A DNA stretch of 64,000 nucleotides from Ophryocystis elektroscirrha (lineage: Eukaryota; Apicomplexa; Conoidasida; Neogregarinorida; Ophryocystidae). Under the pieces are notes generated by a model. That model was not told the origin of the DNA and searched no databases. It saw nothing but the letters and a program-made list of their open reading frames with translations. The position numbers and the translations under genes were made by a program. The DNA lies in assembly GCA_030141585.1 (NCBI GenBank), contig JAQIFP010000001.1, forward strand, positions 62,001-126,000, read 5' to 3'. Positions 28,693 to 41,800 of this stretch are shown piece after piece. Each line of letters begins with the position of its first letter. Positions within the stretch are counted from its first letter, which is position 1.

Positions 28693-29240
28693 ATGAAAAA
28701 TATCAGTGCTGCTTGCAATGTAATTTAGTATATTCTAATGATTATTCAGATAAAATTTACAGATGACAAAACGCAATTCCAAATCAATTTTTACACTGAA
28801 TTATTCCAAGTAAGTTGATAATTATAAAGCGAATAATTAATTATTATTAGTTATTGCTAAGTAAATATGAATATTTGTGTGACATTTTTGACCATATATA
28901 CAGCTTTTTAATAAACTATATAGTACTCGTCTATTATATGAACTTTATTCCAAGCAGTTGTTTACATTTAAGTTTATTAGACCAAATTACTGTAATTCTA
29001 AGCTTACAACACAATAAATAATCCAAACCAGTTCAATCTATAATAAAACTTTTAGAATACAAATAAGCTGGAAGATTTACCTACGAATATCAAAAAGCTT
29101 CAAGATAGAATAGAATCCTTAAAGTTAGATTGTCAAACTTTAAACAAGGTACCCGTAGACATTAACTTCAAAATATACAATAGTTTCATTACATTTATTA
29201 GCGAAATTAGTTCTGTTTGTTAGTTAACGTTGTAAACAAC
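28693..29240 (+). CDS. Possible small multi-exon gene, unrecognised
   Basis: Weakly supported. A start at 28693 (MKNISAACN), a 30-nt intron, then IKFTDDKTQFQINFYTELFQ and LLSKYEYLCDIFDHIY read well across GT-AG junctions. A later exon gives NTNKLEDLPTNIKKLQDRIESL with coiled-coil character, ending near 29220. The middle (28910-29050) cannot be resolved by eye. It starts 36 bases after the thioredoxin-like gene on the same strand, so it could instead be its 3' UTR. No family is recognised. Confidence 0.35.
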
Positions 29241-29395
29241 TTAAAGACTGTTTTTATGTTCAGATCATTAACGCTGAGAGTGAATAATATTTACTTGACA
29301 TCAACTTTATAAGTTTACTATTTTCTTATCAAATGGGACATAAACTATATACCTGTTATAGCTGTTAGACTTAGGCACATAACCTAGTTGATACC

Positions 29396-31219
29396 ATGTC
29401 TGAGTCAGCCACCGCAGAAGCGGGTGTTGAGACGGTGACAACACCTGAAAAGCAAAGGCATTTGGTTGATATCAAGCTTTTTGTAGGTAGATTGCCAACA
29501 AGCGCTACAGAAGAATCTGTAAGTAAAATTTTTGCAGAGTATGGCACCGTTATGGAAGTTATGATATTAAGAGATAAAATAACAGGAGCGCACAAAGGAT
29601 CTGCATTTGTTCGTATGACTTCGATACGCGATGCAGATCAAGCCATACGTAATCTTCCAACAAACCCTAATATAAACCCTAAACTTCGACAAATTCAAAT
29701 AAGTTATGCCGTTGGAGAACCTGAGCGTCTCAATTTTGCTCCAGGAGTTTTGACTCCTGATATCGATGAAGCAAAAGTTTTTATTGGTAGTTTACCGAAA
29801 AACATTGAAGAAGCTGATATTTTAAATTTTTTTTCAGCATACGGAGAATGTCATGATCCTTATCTAATGAGAGATCCCGCAACGAAAAAATTGAAAGGTT
29901 GCGGGTTTTTAAAATTTTCCCAAAAAGAAGATGCTCTTTTTATTATTCAGCAATTACACAAAAGTGTAGTATTTCCTGGTGGAACGAGACCTCTAGAATT
30001 GCGCATTGCTGAGCCCAAACGCATATTACAACCTAACATACACGTCAATCCTAACTCTTTCCGATTTTATTCTGGTTCAGGCAGAGAAATGGAACCAGCT
30101 TCTGTTCCTCCGATGCGCATGGGGGTTTGCATGGATCTTATGAGAGTGAAACCACCAATTTGTCATACCAGAATGTACATGCCACACGCTACCCGCCAAC
30201 CAGATATGTCAACGCCGGGTGGTCATCCCAGAATGTATGAGGCACCTCCAATAGCAGATTCAAACTTAAATCCAAGAACAGCAGGTTATTGGAAAGAATA
30301 TTTTACTCCTGATGGTATGCCATATTATCATAATTGTCAGACTTTGGCAACACAATGGGTTGTTCCCAAAGAATTTGCTGAAGTGTTTAATGCAAAAGAA
30401 CAAACTACCGTGGAACAATCAACTGGCCCTCAAGGAGCCAATATATTTGTTTTTCATGTTCCCAGTGAATGGACAAAAGAAGATCTTCGCATGCATTTTG
30501 TACAATTTGGAAAAGTCGTTAGTGCAATGGTAGCTATTGACCCCGCTACTCGGCGGAATAGAGGATACGGGTTTGTTAGTTTTAACAACATTGCGTCAGC
30601 AATACATGCTGTAAATGAAATGAATTTATTAGCTGTGGGTAACAAACGACTACGCGTAGCAATAAAAATTGGCGAAGTAGATTTCGCCCGTAAATATGCC
30701 CAAGAGCATGGAATACCTTTTAACCAAGCTAAATCTGATCAAGAATCACAAAACAAACCAAATCATCCCATCATGCAAAAAAATGTTTTAAACAAACAGC
30801 ATGCAACTCCAGTAAGATGTCGATCTCAAGCCACATATCAAAGTAAACAATCTCATCCTTATCCCACAGATCACACTAATCCGGCATATGACAATCAAAA
30901 AATGCAAAAACTTCAGAGACATGATATGAATGAACAGTCGTTCGAAATTTCAAACACTAATGAAACAGCACCCGAAATGATAATACCTGATATAAATTCG
31001 TCTCAAAACCAAACACCACCTTTGGTTCAAAATATAAATGATACAAACTTTAATTATCCTGGAAATCAATCGACGCAACCAACAAACGCTATTTCTAACG
31101 AATTTTTCCCTCAAAATCTTGAAGAAACTTATAGTGGTAACCACGATTTTATTGTGAATAATACAGAAGACACAAACTCTAACTATGCAATAACATCTAA
31201 TGTTCAATATTCAGCATAA
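29396..31219 (+). CDS. CELF/Bruno-type RNA-binding protein with three RRMs and a WW domain
   Basis: Intronless, 607 residues. RRM1 begins near residue 25 (IKLFVGRLP; GSAFVRM), RRM2 near 126 (KVFIGSLP; GCGFLKF), and RRM3 near 348 (NIFVFHVP; GYGFVSF). Between RRM2 and RRM3, near residues 296-323, sits a WW domain with both tryptophans: GYWKEYFTPDGMPYYHN then ATQWVVP. The 2+1 RRM layout is that of CELF/Bruno regulators of splicing and mRNA fate. The inserted WW domain recalls plant FCA and apicomplexan CELF-like proteins. The C-terminal 170 residues are Gln/Asn/Pro-rich and look disordered. The absence of introns contrasts with almost all neighbours. The minus-strand frame at 29371-29595 is a shadow. 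Confidence 0.93.
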   Translation: MSESATAEAGVETVTTPEKQRHLVDIKLFVGRLPTSATEESVSKIFAEYGTVMEVMILRDKITGAHKGSAFVRMTSIRDADQAIRNLPTNPNINPKLRQIQISYAVGEPERLNFAPGVLTPDIDEAKVFIGSLPKNIEEADILNFFSAYGECHDPYLMRDPATKKLKGCGFLKFSQKEDALFIIQQLHKSVVFPGGTRPLELRIAEPKRILQPNIHVNPNSFRFYSGSGREMEPASVPPMRMGVCMDLMRVKPPICHTRMYMPHATRQPDMSTPGGHPRMYEAPPIADSNLNPRTAGYWKEYFTPDGMPYYHNCQTLATQWVVPKEFAEVFNAKEQTTVEQSTGPQGANIFVFHVPSEWTKEDLRMHFVQFGKVVSAMVAIDPATRRNRGYGFVSFNNIASAIHAVNEMNLLAVGNKRLRVAIKIGEVDFARKYAQEHGIPFNQAKSDQESQNKPNHPIMQKNVLNKQHATPVRCRSQATYQSKQSHPYPTDHTNPAYDNQKMQKLQRHDMNEQSFEISNTNETAPEMIIPDINSSQNQTPPLVQNINDTNFNYPGNQSTQPTNAISNEFFPQNLEETYSGNHDFIVNNTEDTNSNYAITSNVQYSA

Positions 31220-31696
31220 CCTTATCATTCAAAATGGCTAATATTACATGACGGAAAATTATTTGAAATTCCCTTACATGTATATTTCGATTAATATTTT
31301 ACCAAATTTTGTGTTAAATGTATTAAATGTGTATATATTTGAATAAGTAAAATTTGTGCTTTTGGTTTGTGTCAGTAACCTGTTATTTCTTAAAATTATT
31401 CCAAATTATTCTTAGAAAGCTCCTGTTATCTAGCTCATGTGTGAATCTATTAGTTGACTGAATTATTTCATAACTTATTTATAATTTGTTGAACTTCGAA
31501 TGAAAGTTTTTTTTTTTCAAAAATAATGGTTGTGTACTCTCTAAGTTTAGGCAGTTCAATTATCTTATATAAGTAATTTATTTCTGTAGGTATAGTTTTT
31601 CAGTAATTAGACTCAGAACAGTTATAGCAATGGATGGAACATTATAGATATCCTAGTAACTACTATAATGACGACTTATCTGATTATTTGTTCAAA
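31220..31696. other. Convergent 3' intergenic region
   Basis: A 477-base AT-rich stretch between the ends of the CELF-type gene (+) and the KMT2-type gene (-). It should hold both 3' UTRs. No ORF or RNA gene is seen; several AATAAA-like strings and T runs occur, as throughout this genome. Confidence 0.4.
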
Positions 31697-34600
31697 TTAG
31701 TTCATACGGCCAAGGCAAGTAGGGGCACCACATTGGCACTTTACTTTTAAAGCTTCTTCTTCCACATTAAACTGAACTCTTTCAATTTAAGAAACAATAT
31801 TACCTTGTAATCGTAAGTTATTTCTTCTAAAGGTTCAATCATTTTACTAGCAAATACTAAAATGTGACGTGCTTTTGTTTTCCCTGTAATCGCCCGACAA
31901 GTGCAATTAGGCTAAAATACAATCCAAAAATATTTTATTATCAGTTATTTTTTTATAGTTATTAATTAATTTGATTATAGATTTAAATAATTCTGCATTT
32001 ATTTAGTACCTCGCATGAATGATTGATAAATCTTGCTATGTTTCCCGTAAATGTAGCGTCTATGACATTACGACAGTCAAGCCTTTAATAAAATGACAAT
32101 TTTAAGAAATTGAATACTTACCTGAACATATAACAAGATGCATCTTTGCTTCCTAAAGCCTCATAATATTTTTCTCTTTTGTCAGCTATAGAATTTCTAA
32201 TCAAAACACCCACATATTCCACAACAGGCTGTATGTAAATTATAATTTTGGTGTCTTACAAAATCTTTTGGAACAGCTTTTTTTGAAAATAAACCCAATC
32301 CATGAATTTCAGAAAGCTTGGCGAATACGTTAACATTGGTTTTTAAATCTTTCAAACATCTAGCATAAGAACACTTAAACTACAAATAAAGGTACTTTGA
32401 AATTAATGAAAAAGATGGTTTCTTTTTCCAAAGTAAAGAATCAAAGAATATAAAACTATCTTTAAAAACATGGCGTTTTTCGACTTGGTAAAGTTGCTGA
32501 TAAAGTGTTGTTTGATGTAACTTAAAATACCGAGTTCATATCTTTCTCAATTTCTTTTGGTTTCACAAAATCAAAAGATGTCACTATACATCCATATCTC
32601 GTAAGAATATTCAAAATATCTTTGCATTGCAAATTTTCTTTTGAACGAGCTAATAGTTCATTGATTGTTGCTAAAGATTCGGTAAACTTTCTCTTAGGTA
32701 AATTGTTGTAAGCCCATCTGATTATTTCAATATAATAAGTTATAGTATAGTAAATAATTATAGCACTGCTGAATTTTTATAAATCATTTAATTTGAAACA
32801 ATATTAGTACTTACAGTTTACAAAAAACAATACTTAAGTCTTTTTTGGTATCAATATATTTAGAGCTGTTTTTAAGAGATTGATTGTTATAGTAATCAAT
32901 TAAGCGACAGGGTAAACTGCTCGATATGTAAGATTGAACTTTGAGAGATGTAAAACCCCAGAAATCTAAGGGAGGAATTGATACATCAATGTTATGCTTC
33001 TCAAGATATTTGTAAAATTTATTGGTACACGCTAGTATTGACGGATCTTTACAAATTAGATTATTGGCTTCAAATATTTCATATACAACTTCATTATTTT
33101 CGAGTTTTGTTATCAATTTATACTCATTAATTAAGCTTCTATTTAAGGTCAAAGAAATTTTGCGTGTTGCTTCGTAATTAACAAGCTGAACGTTCAGTTT
33201 TTTGTTATTATTATTATTATTAATGTTAATATAACCTAGAGACTCAATTTTTAGATTATATGGTGCCAATAAATGCGCTCTTGTTGTTTTTAATCTATAA
33301 ATAGTAGGAAACGCTTCAATAAGTTGTAATGAGTGTTCAGGCTGCTTTTTCTCTTTCAAAATAGCTATTACTATGTTTTGAAGAACATTGAGAGAAAATG
33401 ATGTTGCAAACTGCATTGATTGCATATTTAGTCTAGAGCTACTATTATTGCAATATTTACATAATAATATCTTCCTTCTAATATCAACATTAACGCGAAC
33501 AGCCTTGAACGAGTTGAGATCATTTTGGTCAACAACTTCGTTAATGACACAATGTAAATGATAATAACGATTATTACAAGAGAAACAACGAATAGTAGCT
33601 TTTTCATTACCACAAATGTCACATACATTGTTCTCAATAAGGATAGCTCGTATTTCTTCTATATTTGAGTTCAAAATTTTACTTACTCTTGGATTGAAAT
33701 TAGAGATGTCAAACATTTGATGTGCAAAATTGTTAAACCAATTGAGCACATTACTATATTTGGATACTAGAGACCATAATATGCACTCAGAATGAACATA
33801 AATGACATTTTTATCAGTTATACTTATAGTGATCCATTTTCCAAGAAACCTGGATATCCCCCTGTGCAACAAGCTCAGTTAAAATATTTATTGAATCGAT
33901 TATTTTATAAAACGCTAAGCTTACATCATGAAACATATTTTACACGTAAATGATGAAGGATTTGATTTGATCTCATTCAAGAACTTTAAACCATGAAAAA
34001 ATGGAGATAGTGCAATACAATCTATTTCAATCTTTTGTAATACAGCTTTAAATTTTTCAGGGATTGTGAAAACATGCATTCTAAGTTTATCTTCTTCAGG
34101 TGATGTCTTCATGTTTTGTATATTATGTAATAAAGTAATCCAAATATTGTCAGACTACAAAAAGTAAAATTATTCATTCTCAATAAATGACAGTTAATAT
34201 TATTAAATTCAATACCGATTTAATCCAGTCTATTTTATATAGTTTGAATATTCGTTTTTGTTTCTCATTTGGAGTCCAATCAGGAAATAACACATTCAAC
34301 GAAGAAAGAGAAGAAACTTCACAATTGAATGTAATTTCATCCTAAACAAATCAGGGATATATAAGCAAAAGTATGTATAATACAGATTGTTACAGTTTTA
34401 GTGTTTTCTCATAAAAATAATCAAGTAATAACTTACATCGGTGAAAATATGTTTACTCATTTGAATAGGGGAAAAAAACCTTGAAATTTGACTAAGATAA
34501 TACTGTAAACTTGACGTTGGTAAGTCTAGCAAAAGTTATGAGTTTATAGTGAACATACTTAAATGGTTTATAAACTGGTGCAACTCAGATGTAGATAGTC

Positions 34601-37600
34601 TATATAATACAAAAGCACTTGACTTCATATAATTAGCAATTAATTGATCAATATTATTTTTTTTAACATCCGTGATAAGCTTATCAAAAAGCGAACACAA
34701 TAAAAATTTTACTATCTAAAAAGAAGAGCGCTTAATATTATTTTGCCGAAAAAAAACCATGAAATAACATTTGCGCATACGCATACATTTTAACTTATTT
34801 ATGTGATCTACTTATAAAAACAGCTTAATACATATATAAACAATTACTTTGGATCGCCAAAATCTGATTCTCAAGTCCAGCAAGCAATATGTTATTTGAT
34901 CAATCAGTGCTTTACACTTAATTTCAGCATCATAAATTTTCGAACATTTAGGGCAAAATACATAAAGCTGAGTGGATCTTAAATCTTGTAAATCGTCAAA
35001 ATTATCGACTTCAGTATAACACATGCAATTTTTGCATATTAAGATGCCTTTAGTATTAATTAATTCACTAATACAGGCAACTTGTTTCCACACTACATCT
35101 GAATCCAATAATCCATTTTTTGCACATTCTAACGGTGCAAATGAAATAGCTTTATTATCAAAGCTGCTAGCTTTCGAGGATGCCCCATGTGCACAATACT
35201 TTTCACATGAATCGTCGAAATTCAAATGCATATTCTTCGGGTAGTATTTTAACAAAAAGAAAGTATGTAAGTTTAATACACGAATGTTCGTTTGATATTC
35301 TGGATAACAGGTTTTGCATATAAAGCAGATTTTTTGAGAGCCGTATTCTGCTATAGAATACCAAAATGGCGTAGGGATTGAATAAGTATTTGAACCTTGC
35401 TTCAAACATTCATAAGATGTTATATAATTTGGAGTAATAATAAAAGGTAATTGAAGATTTATTGTCTTCACTACTTTTAAACAATTAATATGAACCGCCC
35501 TGTAACATGTTAAGCAACGTTTATATGAAAATTTCCGGTCTATAATTGGTTTTTTACAGAAATCACAGTTTTGACATCGAGCACAAACATGTGTTTTGGA
35601 ACTTGTGTAGTTTGAACAAATTCTATGGAAGGGACTAAGGCAAATATTGCAAAAAAAATTTCCATCACAAGGCTGCAAACAGTAACAGCAAGCTTCAGAG
35701 TTCAGATATTGTAATTCAAATTCTTTTGAATACTCATTCCTACAGTATTCACTTTCTTGTAAAAAGGTAGAAAAAAAATTAATATTGTTTGATACAAATG
35801 GAACGGAAATATTACTGATTTCATCGTTTAATATGCGTTTTTTGGAAATTTTGCTATGACTTGGTAAAACTTCTTCCCTAAAAAAAAAAAATTTACGGAT
35901 ATTACATGATATAAACTCATTTAAAACGAAGCTTTAAGACATTATTACTAAAATCTAAAATAAGTGAAAATTACCATGCAGCTTGAGCATATTCTTTTTG
36001 AGCTTTTGATGTAAAGTAAGGAGGCTCACAAATAACACGAGGCAATTCTAATGACAATTTAATTTGATTATAGTAACTAAATTTTGGTAGTTATAAATAA
36101 TAATGATGATAAAACGTACCACTTATAATAGTTTGTGATACTGCGTCAGAGCTGACAATATTTTCTGTGTTCTCAAACCTTTCCAGATTGTAACATTGAT
36201 CAAAGTCAGTCAGTAACGGTACTGTTACAAGTGAGGCTAATTTTGAAGTTTTGGAATTTAGTATATTTAACTCTTCTGGTGTTATTTTAGATAGCTCTAA
36301 CACATCAACTGCAAGATTCAATCCTCGTCGATTAATCAACATTGCACATTTATATATACGTGTTTTAGGCATATGCACAACCTTCATATTATTCATAAAA
36401 TTAAACAACTTCTTACTGTGGCGTTATATATAATCAGCAAAAAATCAATCAAAAATTCCTCATCCGTATGATATCTAGAAGAATACACTTTTGCTTTCAT
36501 TTCACAAAAATTCATGGGATTTTTGACTATACGCCAATAATTAACGAATGTTTTGGGTACAGGATAAGTCAAAACTCTTTGTTTATCAAACGTGATTAAT
36601 TGCTCCAATATTCTTATATATCTTTTTTTTCTATCCGGACTCAAACAGGATGGACAGCGGTACATTTCATTCAATTTAACTCGATAAACGTTATTAATTG
36701 TTTTTGGGTTGAAGTTATAATCTTTTAATCTTCCATCACAATCAACATGAACCCATATTCTGCATTTCTTTAATAAATTAACACAAAAATAAATTAATTC
36801 AATTACATTACGCAATATAAATTCATTTAAAGAATTATATTTATTCATTTTATGCCAAATTTTTAGAGTTTTAAATATTCTATATAGAAATAATGTATAC
36901 TTTTGAGTAAACACTATGTGATATAACTGATACTGTAAATCTATTGTTCATGGCAACAATTACTTGCAACTATCGCATTCGATCAGTTTAAGTGTAGTGG
37001 ATGTCCAAGCTTTACGACAAATACCACAATATTCACCATTATTTATGGATTTTTGACACCTATTCTTATTATATTCTTTGATTATGTCTAACTTTAAACA
37101 ATTATCAAAATTTAGATTCCAGTTAGTGTAGTTCGTTGTCAAATAATCTTTTAGTCCACAACTGTTACAGTAAATGCAATCATAACACTTCCATTTTGCG
37201 AAATGATGCAAACGAGGAACGGGGGGTGTACAACACGCTCCATGAGCAGATAATCCGCAGACATGACATATAACTGTCTTTTCAATTAAGTTAATATATG
37301 TTGAAGAACTTTCTTTTTGGATTTCTTCTCCCTAGAAATATAAAATACTGATATATGTACAGATTTTATGGGTTCTTCAGGAACATTTTTTAAGGGTTCA
37401 CAACAGTAATAACAAATTTTACAATCTCCACACATCCAAAGACTTGTTTCTATAGTTAACTTTTCATCGTTATCGTATTCTTTCTTCAAATTATTCTCAT
37501 TACCTAAAACGAATACCAAATTTTTTAATGTTTACTTTGATCAATTTTGTTAGCATCACCAAAAGTTGATTTTTCAGAGCTTTCGCTACCTGACGATTTT

Positions 37601-38401
37601 TGACAAATAGTCTTTTTTTTTTGATTTTTTGCTTTTGAAGCCAATTTCTGAAAAAAAAAGTTAAATAAGTGGTTTATACTATTTTTTTGTAATCATTGCC
37701 AAACGTTTGTATCATGTAATTATGAATAAAGTGCACTTTTTTTAATTGTTCTTCTTCCGATGGACTGAAATATATAAAGCAATTAATGGAAGTTGAATCA
37801 TGAAAAAAACTAAGATAAACAATAGACTTACAATGAAATAGACAATCGTTCATACTGCTCAATACATTTTGAATGAAAGTAATTTGTACAGCGACAACAC
37901 ATGAGATCTTCAGCAACGTTGTTGCACTTTGCACATATATTTGAGCTATTTGTTCTAAACGTATTCAAATGATTTTTCAAAAAATTTTCATATTCAGAGG
38001 GACTCAGATATCTAGGATGAGTCCACCATATAGAAGGACTTAATGCATTAATTATCGTCAAAGAAGGAGAGAACCATCCTCGATGAACTGAAAGGCCTCC
38101 TGTTTGTAAAGAATTCTTAGTCCATAACAAATCGTATTGTAATTCTGAATATAATTAACATTAACCAAAGTTTACTTCCAGTTTTATTAGAAGAAACATT
38201 TTTAAATGCTTCAACGTGATTTTTAACGGATTCCGAATCAACATCAAAAAAATGTATGAAAAATTTTTTTATATAAGGGCACCAAAATTTAACAACTCCG
38301 TAATATTTTAAGTCTTCTTTGATATCAGACTCAACACTAACTATGTTTCCTATGTATTTAAATCCGCATTTTCTAGAGTATAAAACGATTCGTTTATTCA
38401 T
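31697..38401 (-). CDS. MLL/KMT2-type histone methyltransferase (PHD-bromodomain-FYR-SET)
   Basis: Very large gene read from 38401 (MNKRIVLYSRKCG) to 31697. In order I see several Cys/His zinc fingers of PHD type (ICAKCNNVAEDLMCCRC; WMCGDCKICYYC; WKCYDCIYCNSCG; YCGICRKAWTSTT), a bromodomain-like block (YWRIVKNPMNFCEMKAKVYSSRYHTDEEFLIDF), and more PHD-type fingers (FFCNICLSPFHRIC; ARCQNCDFCKKP; NVCDICGNEKATIRCFSC). An FYRN/FYRC-like stretch (IESLGYI; VNYEATRKISL) follows, and finally a SET domain: HGLGLFSKKAVPKDFV, EYVGVLIRN, DATFTGNIARFINHSC, EEITYDYKF, then post-SET CQCGAPTCLGRMN. This order is that of trithorax/MLL enzymes that methylate H3K4. Many introns are about 30 nt. Some inner exon limits remain approximate. 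Confidence 0.9.
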
Positions 38402-38838
38402 TCGTTTTTTAGTAAAAAAGAAAAAAGCTTGATTTATCAAGCTAGTTTAATAAATTACTTCAAAACGTGATGACAATATACGTCATATAAAATAATTTTT
38501 TTTTTTTTTTTTTGACCAGATCAAAACCTCTATATAAAACTGACTATACATTTTTTGGTATTTGTACTCTTGATTGATACTTTTAAGGATAATTTATAAT
38601 ATTTTGACGTATTAAATAAAAAACCCATAAAATAAGGCTGCCTTGATAGCATCAAAAAGACTGATAGAGCCAGTTTTTGTCATACTTATAAATAAAACCA
38701 CCATCAAAAGCTTTGTCGAAATTGATTTTGAAACGTTTTTTTTCAAATATTTTCAATAATGAACCGATAAATTTATAAGAATTTAAACTATCAATTAGAT
38801 TGGATCAGTCTGTTGGAAATTTAGGAAAGTTTTAAGTG
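38402..38838. promoter_or_regulatory. Divergent intergenic region, KMT2-type gene / SMC1
   Basis: A 437-base stretch between two divergent start codons, expected to carry both promoters. It contains a pure T run at about 38497-38513. No other feature is seen. Confidence 0.4.
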
Positions 38839-41800
38839 ATGTCTCATTCTGATAAGGAGGAACCTCCAAATGAATCTGAAGAGTTTTGGATCTATAGTCT
38901 CGAGTTATCCAATTTTCGGTCTTATGGAGGATATCATAAAATACATCCATTTCACAGATTGAATGCGATAATTGGTCCAAACGGCTCAGGTAGATATAAT
39001 TCAACTATATAAAATATAGGAAAATCCAACATAATGCACGCAATATCTTTTGTAATGGCTTCAAAAACAGAAGACCTTGCTGCTTTAAAAAACCATATAT
39101 ATAAGGCTCATAATTTTACTCAGAGAGATAATATCGAGCCTTCCTCAGATCCAACGTAAGAAGTTTTTTTTTCTATATATATAACTAGAACTTTCGTACA
39201 ACTTACCCTTCAGTCTAAAAAAAATTTAACTTGTTTTATAGTATTAAACAGACGCCTTACTGATTTCGGATCAGAATATAGATTTAATGATAATGTAATT
39301 GCTTATTAAAACATATCATGAAGTTAGATTGTTGAGTTAAACACATATAAAAAACACTTAGCAGAACTTCAAATATCAACTGAAGCTCAAAATTTTCTTA
39401 TTTATCAAGTTTGTAGTAAACTTGTTAACTGTACTACTAGGGTGACGTCATATCTATAGGACAAAAGTCTCCTCATGAACTAAGCGATATTATTGAAAAA
39501 ATCTCCGGCTCGTAATTTATTACTTGCGTGCATATATCTTCAGCATAAACTGTAAACATGAATATAATAATCTTGATTCAAATTTACAAGCTACAACAAA
39601 AAAGTTGAAGTAAATAATTTTTATAATTAATAAAAAATAAAGAGAGTTATTGATGCAGCAAGTTCTTTTACAATCCGAATTTGAGCAATTAACTATTCAA
39701 GTATAATAGGTCATATATTATTAAAATGTAGTCAAAGAACTTTGAGGAGTATAAAGAAAAAGAACAAAAACTTATAAATGCTAAAAATCACTACTTTTTG
39801 TATAAATTATATTGCTCACAAGTGAGGAGAGAGAATATATGACAATATGGCAGAATGGGATAAGTAGATTGGACAATGAAATTGAAATATCTAAAAACCA
39901 ATTAAATACTCTCAAAAGTGTTACTAAACCAGATTTAGTAACTAAAATTAAAATGGTTTGTCAATCATAAGCATTCAATGAACGCTCTAGATTGACTCAG
40001 AAAACTTGACTTACCAGTTACAGCTGGAAGTAATTTATTCAAACATTCAAGAAGCTAAAAATCAAGATGATCAAAATGTAAGTAGTTTTTGATTATACAT
40101 TAGGTTATTTATTACAAATTCATGTAGAAAGCTTTAGCGGATTATAAGCGCACGTTTGCTGAGAAACAAGCGTTGTTGAAACAAGAACAATTGGACAAAT
40201 TATCAAAGCTGGAAGAATCTATTGATTTGGCGGAAAAAAAAAAAAAAACTGTACAAACTCCTCATGATTCTAAAATTTACATTTCAGCTATTGGAAGAAT
40301 TAGAAAAAGCGAATGAAGCCTTACATCAATTAAATAGTGGCCGTGAAATTCAAGATACCAACTTTGTAGCTGATTTTCAAGCTTCTTTTAAAGGGTTGAG
40401 AATTGAACATAAGCTGCACAAATCTCAGTTTGAAATAACAAATGTACATTAAAGAAATCATTGCAACTATTTGTTTTAGTTAAAAGAAGACATCCTAATT
40501 TTAGAGCTTCAATTAAAGACAGAAGAACATCAACTAAAACTTTACCAAAATTATTTGGAATCTTTGACAAAAAAATACGATGAACATATTCAAAAATTAG
40601 ATAATGAGGAGTCTATTATTCAAAAAAAAAAAACCCAAATGCTGGTATACGGCACTAAAATCATTTAATTATGTTTTATAAATAGTTTAGTTTAAATATG
40701 TAGAATAAAAAGTGACTATAATAAACATCTTTTACGATAATTTTACACATAAAATACAAATATCTAGTTTCAAACTACTGCATTGTTCAGCACATGTTAA
40801 TCTGGTTTATAATCTTTTTTTTTTTTTTAGGTTGATGAAAAAAACATATTGGCATATAAAAATGAAATGGCTGAACTCAAGAAAGTTTTATTACGTTCAT
40901 ACATTTATAAAGTAAATTTTATAAAATTTTATGCCCTTAGTCGGAAATATCCTATATTGAAAAACAAATGGCATTGATTGAAATCATTAATAGAGAATTT
41001 AAAGACAAAATATATGGAGTTGTTTCTAATCTCTGTAAACCCTTAAATAAAGAGCACGCTATAGCAATCTTAGCAGCTCTAGGTAATTTTTCAGACTGCG
41101 TTATTGTCGATTCTATTCAAACTACTAAAGTAAACAAAAATTGATTCAATTGTTTTTAAATAGGATGCAATTCACTTAATAAAAAGAAATAGATTGGGTG
41201 TTTTGAACTTTATTGCATTAGACACAATTAAAAACTATGAGACTGTAACTTCAAATACTATTTTAAAGCACAAAACTTTGTTGCCTGCTATAGATTGCTG
41301 CTCATATCCTCGCGAATTAAAGACTGTCTTCAAAGTTAGAGATCCATGCACTTTTATATGAACTCTTAGAAAATATTAAAGAATACTTACATAGCCGATT
41401 CCATGAAAGAAGCAGCTACAATAAAGTATGATCTAAACCTTAATTTAAAAGGAGTGAAAATCGTGAGTCTTCAAGGTGATCGTATACTAAAGAATGGAAA
41501 TATTGTTGTTAACACCTCAGTAAGATTTTGACTCTTTCAAGCTTATAGATTTCAAGAGATAATTCAAGAGATTGGAACAAAAATGACATTACTTCAAATA
41601 TAGCTAAATTACAATATAAGATTACTGATTTATCACACAATAATCATTCAAACTCTGTAAGTAATGAAAATTCTTTACACCTGTACAGCTTACTAAAAGT
41701 GAAGAATGTATACACAGTTTGAAACAGATCACGCAGCATGAAAAAGAGATCATTCAAGTAAAGTTGTAGATACATTTATCTCACTTTATGCTAATAATAA

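Noticed and set aside
29371..29595. Minus-strand frame over the start of the CELF-type gene
   Set aside because: It lies opposite RRM1, whose RNP motifs are clear on the plus strand; a codon-complement shadow.
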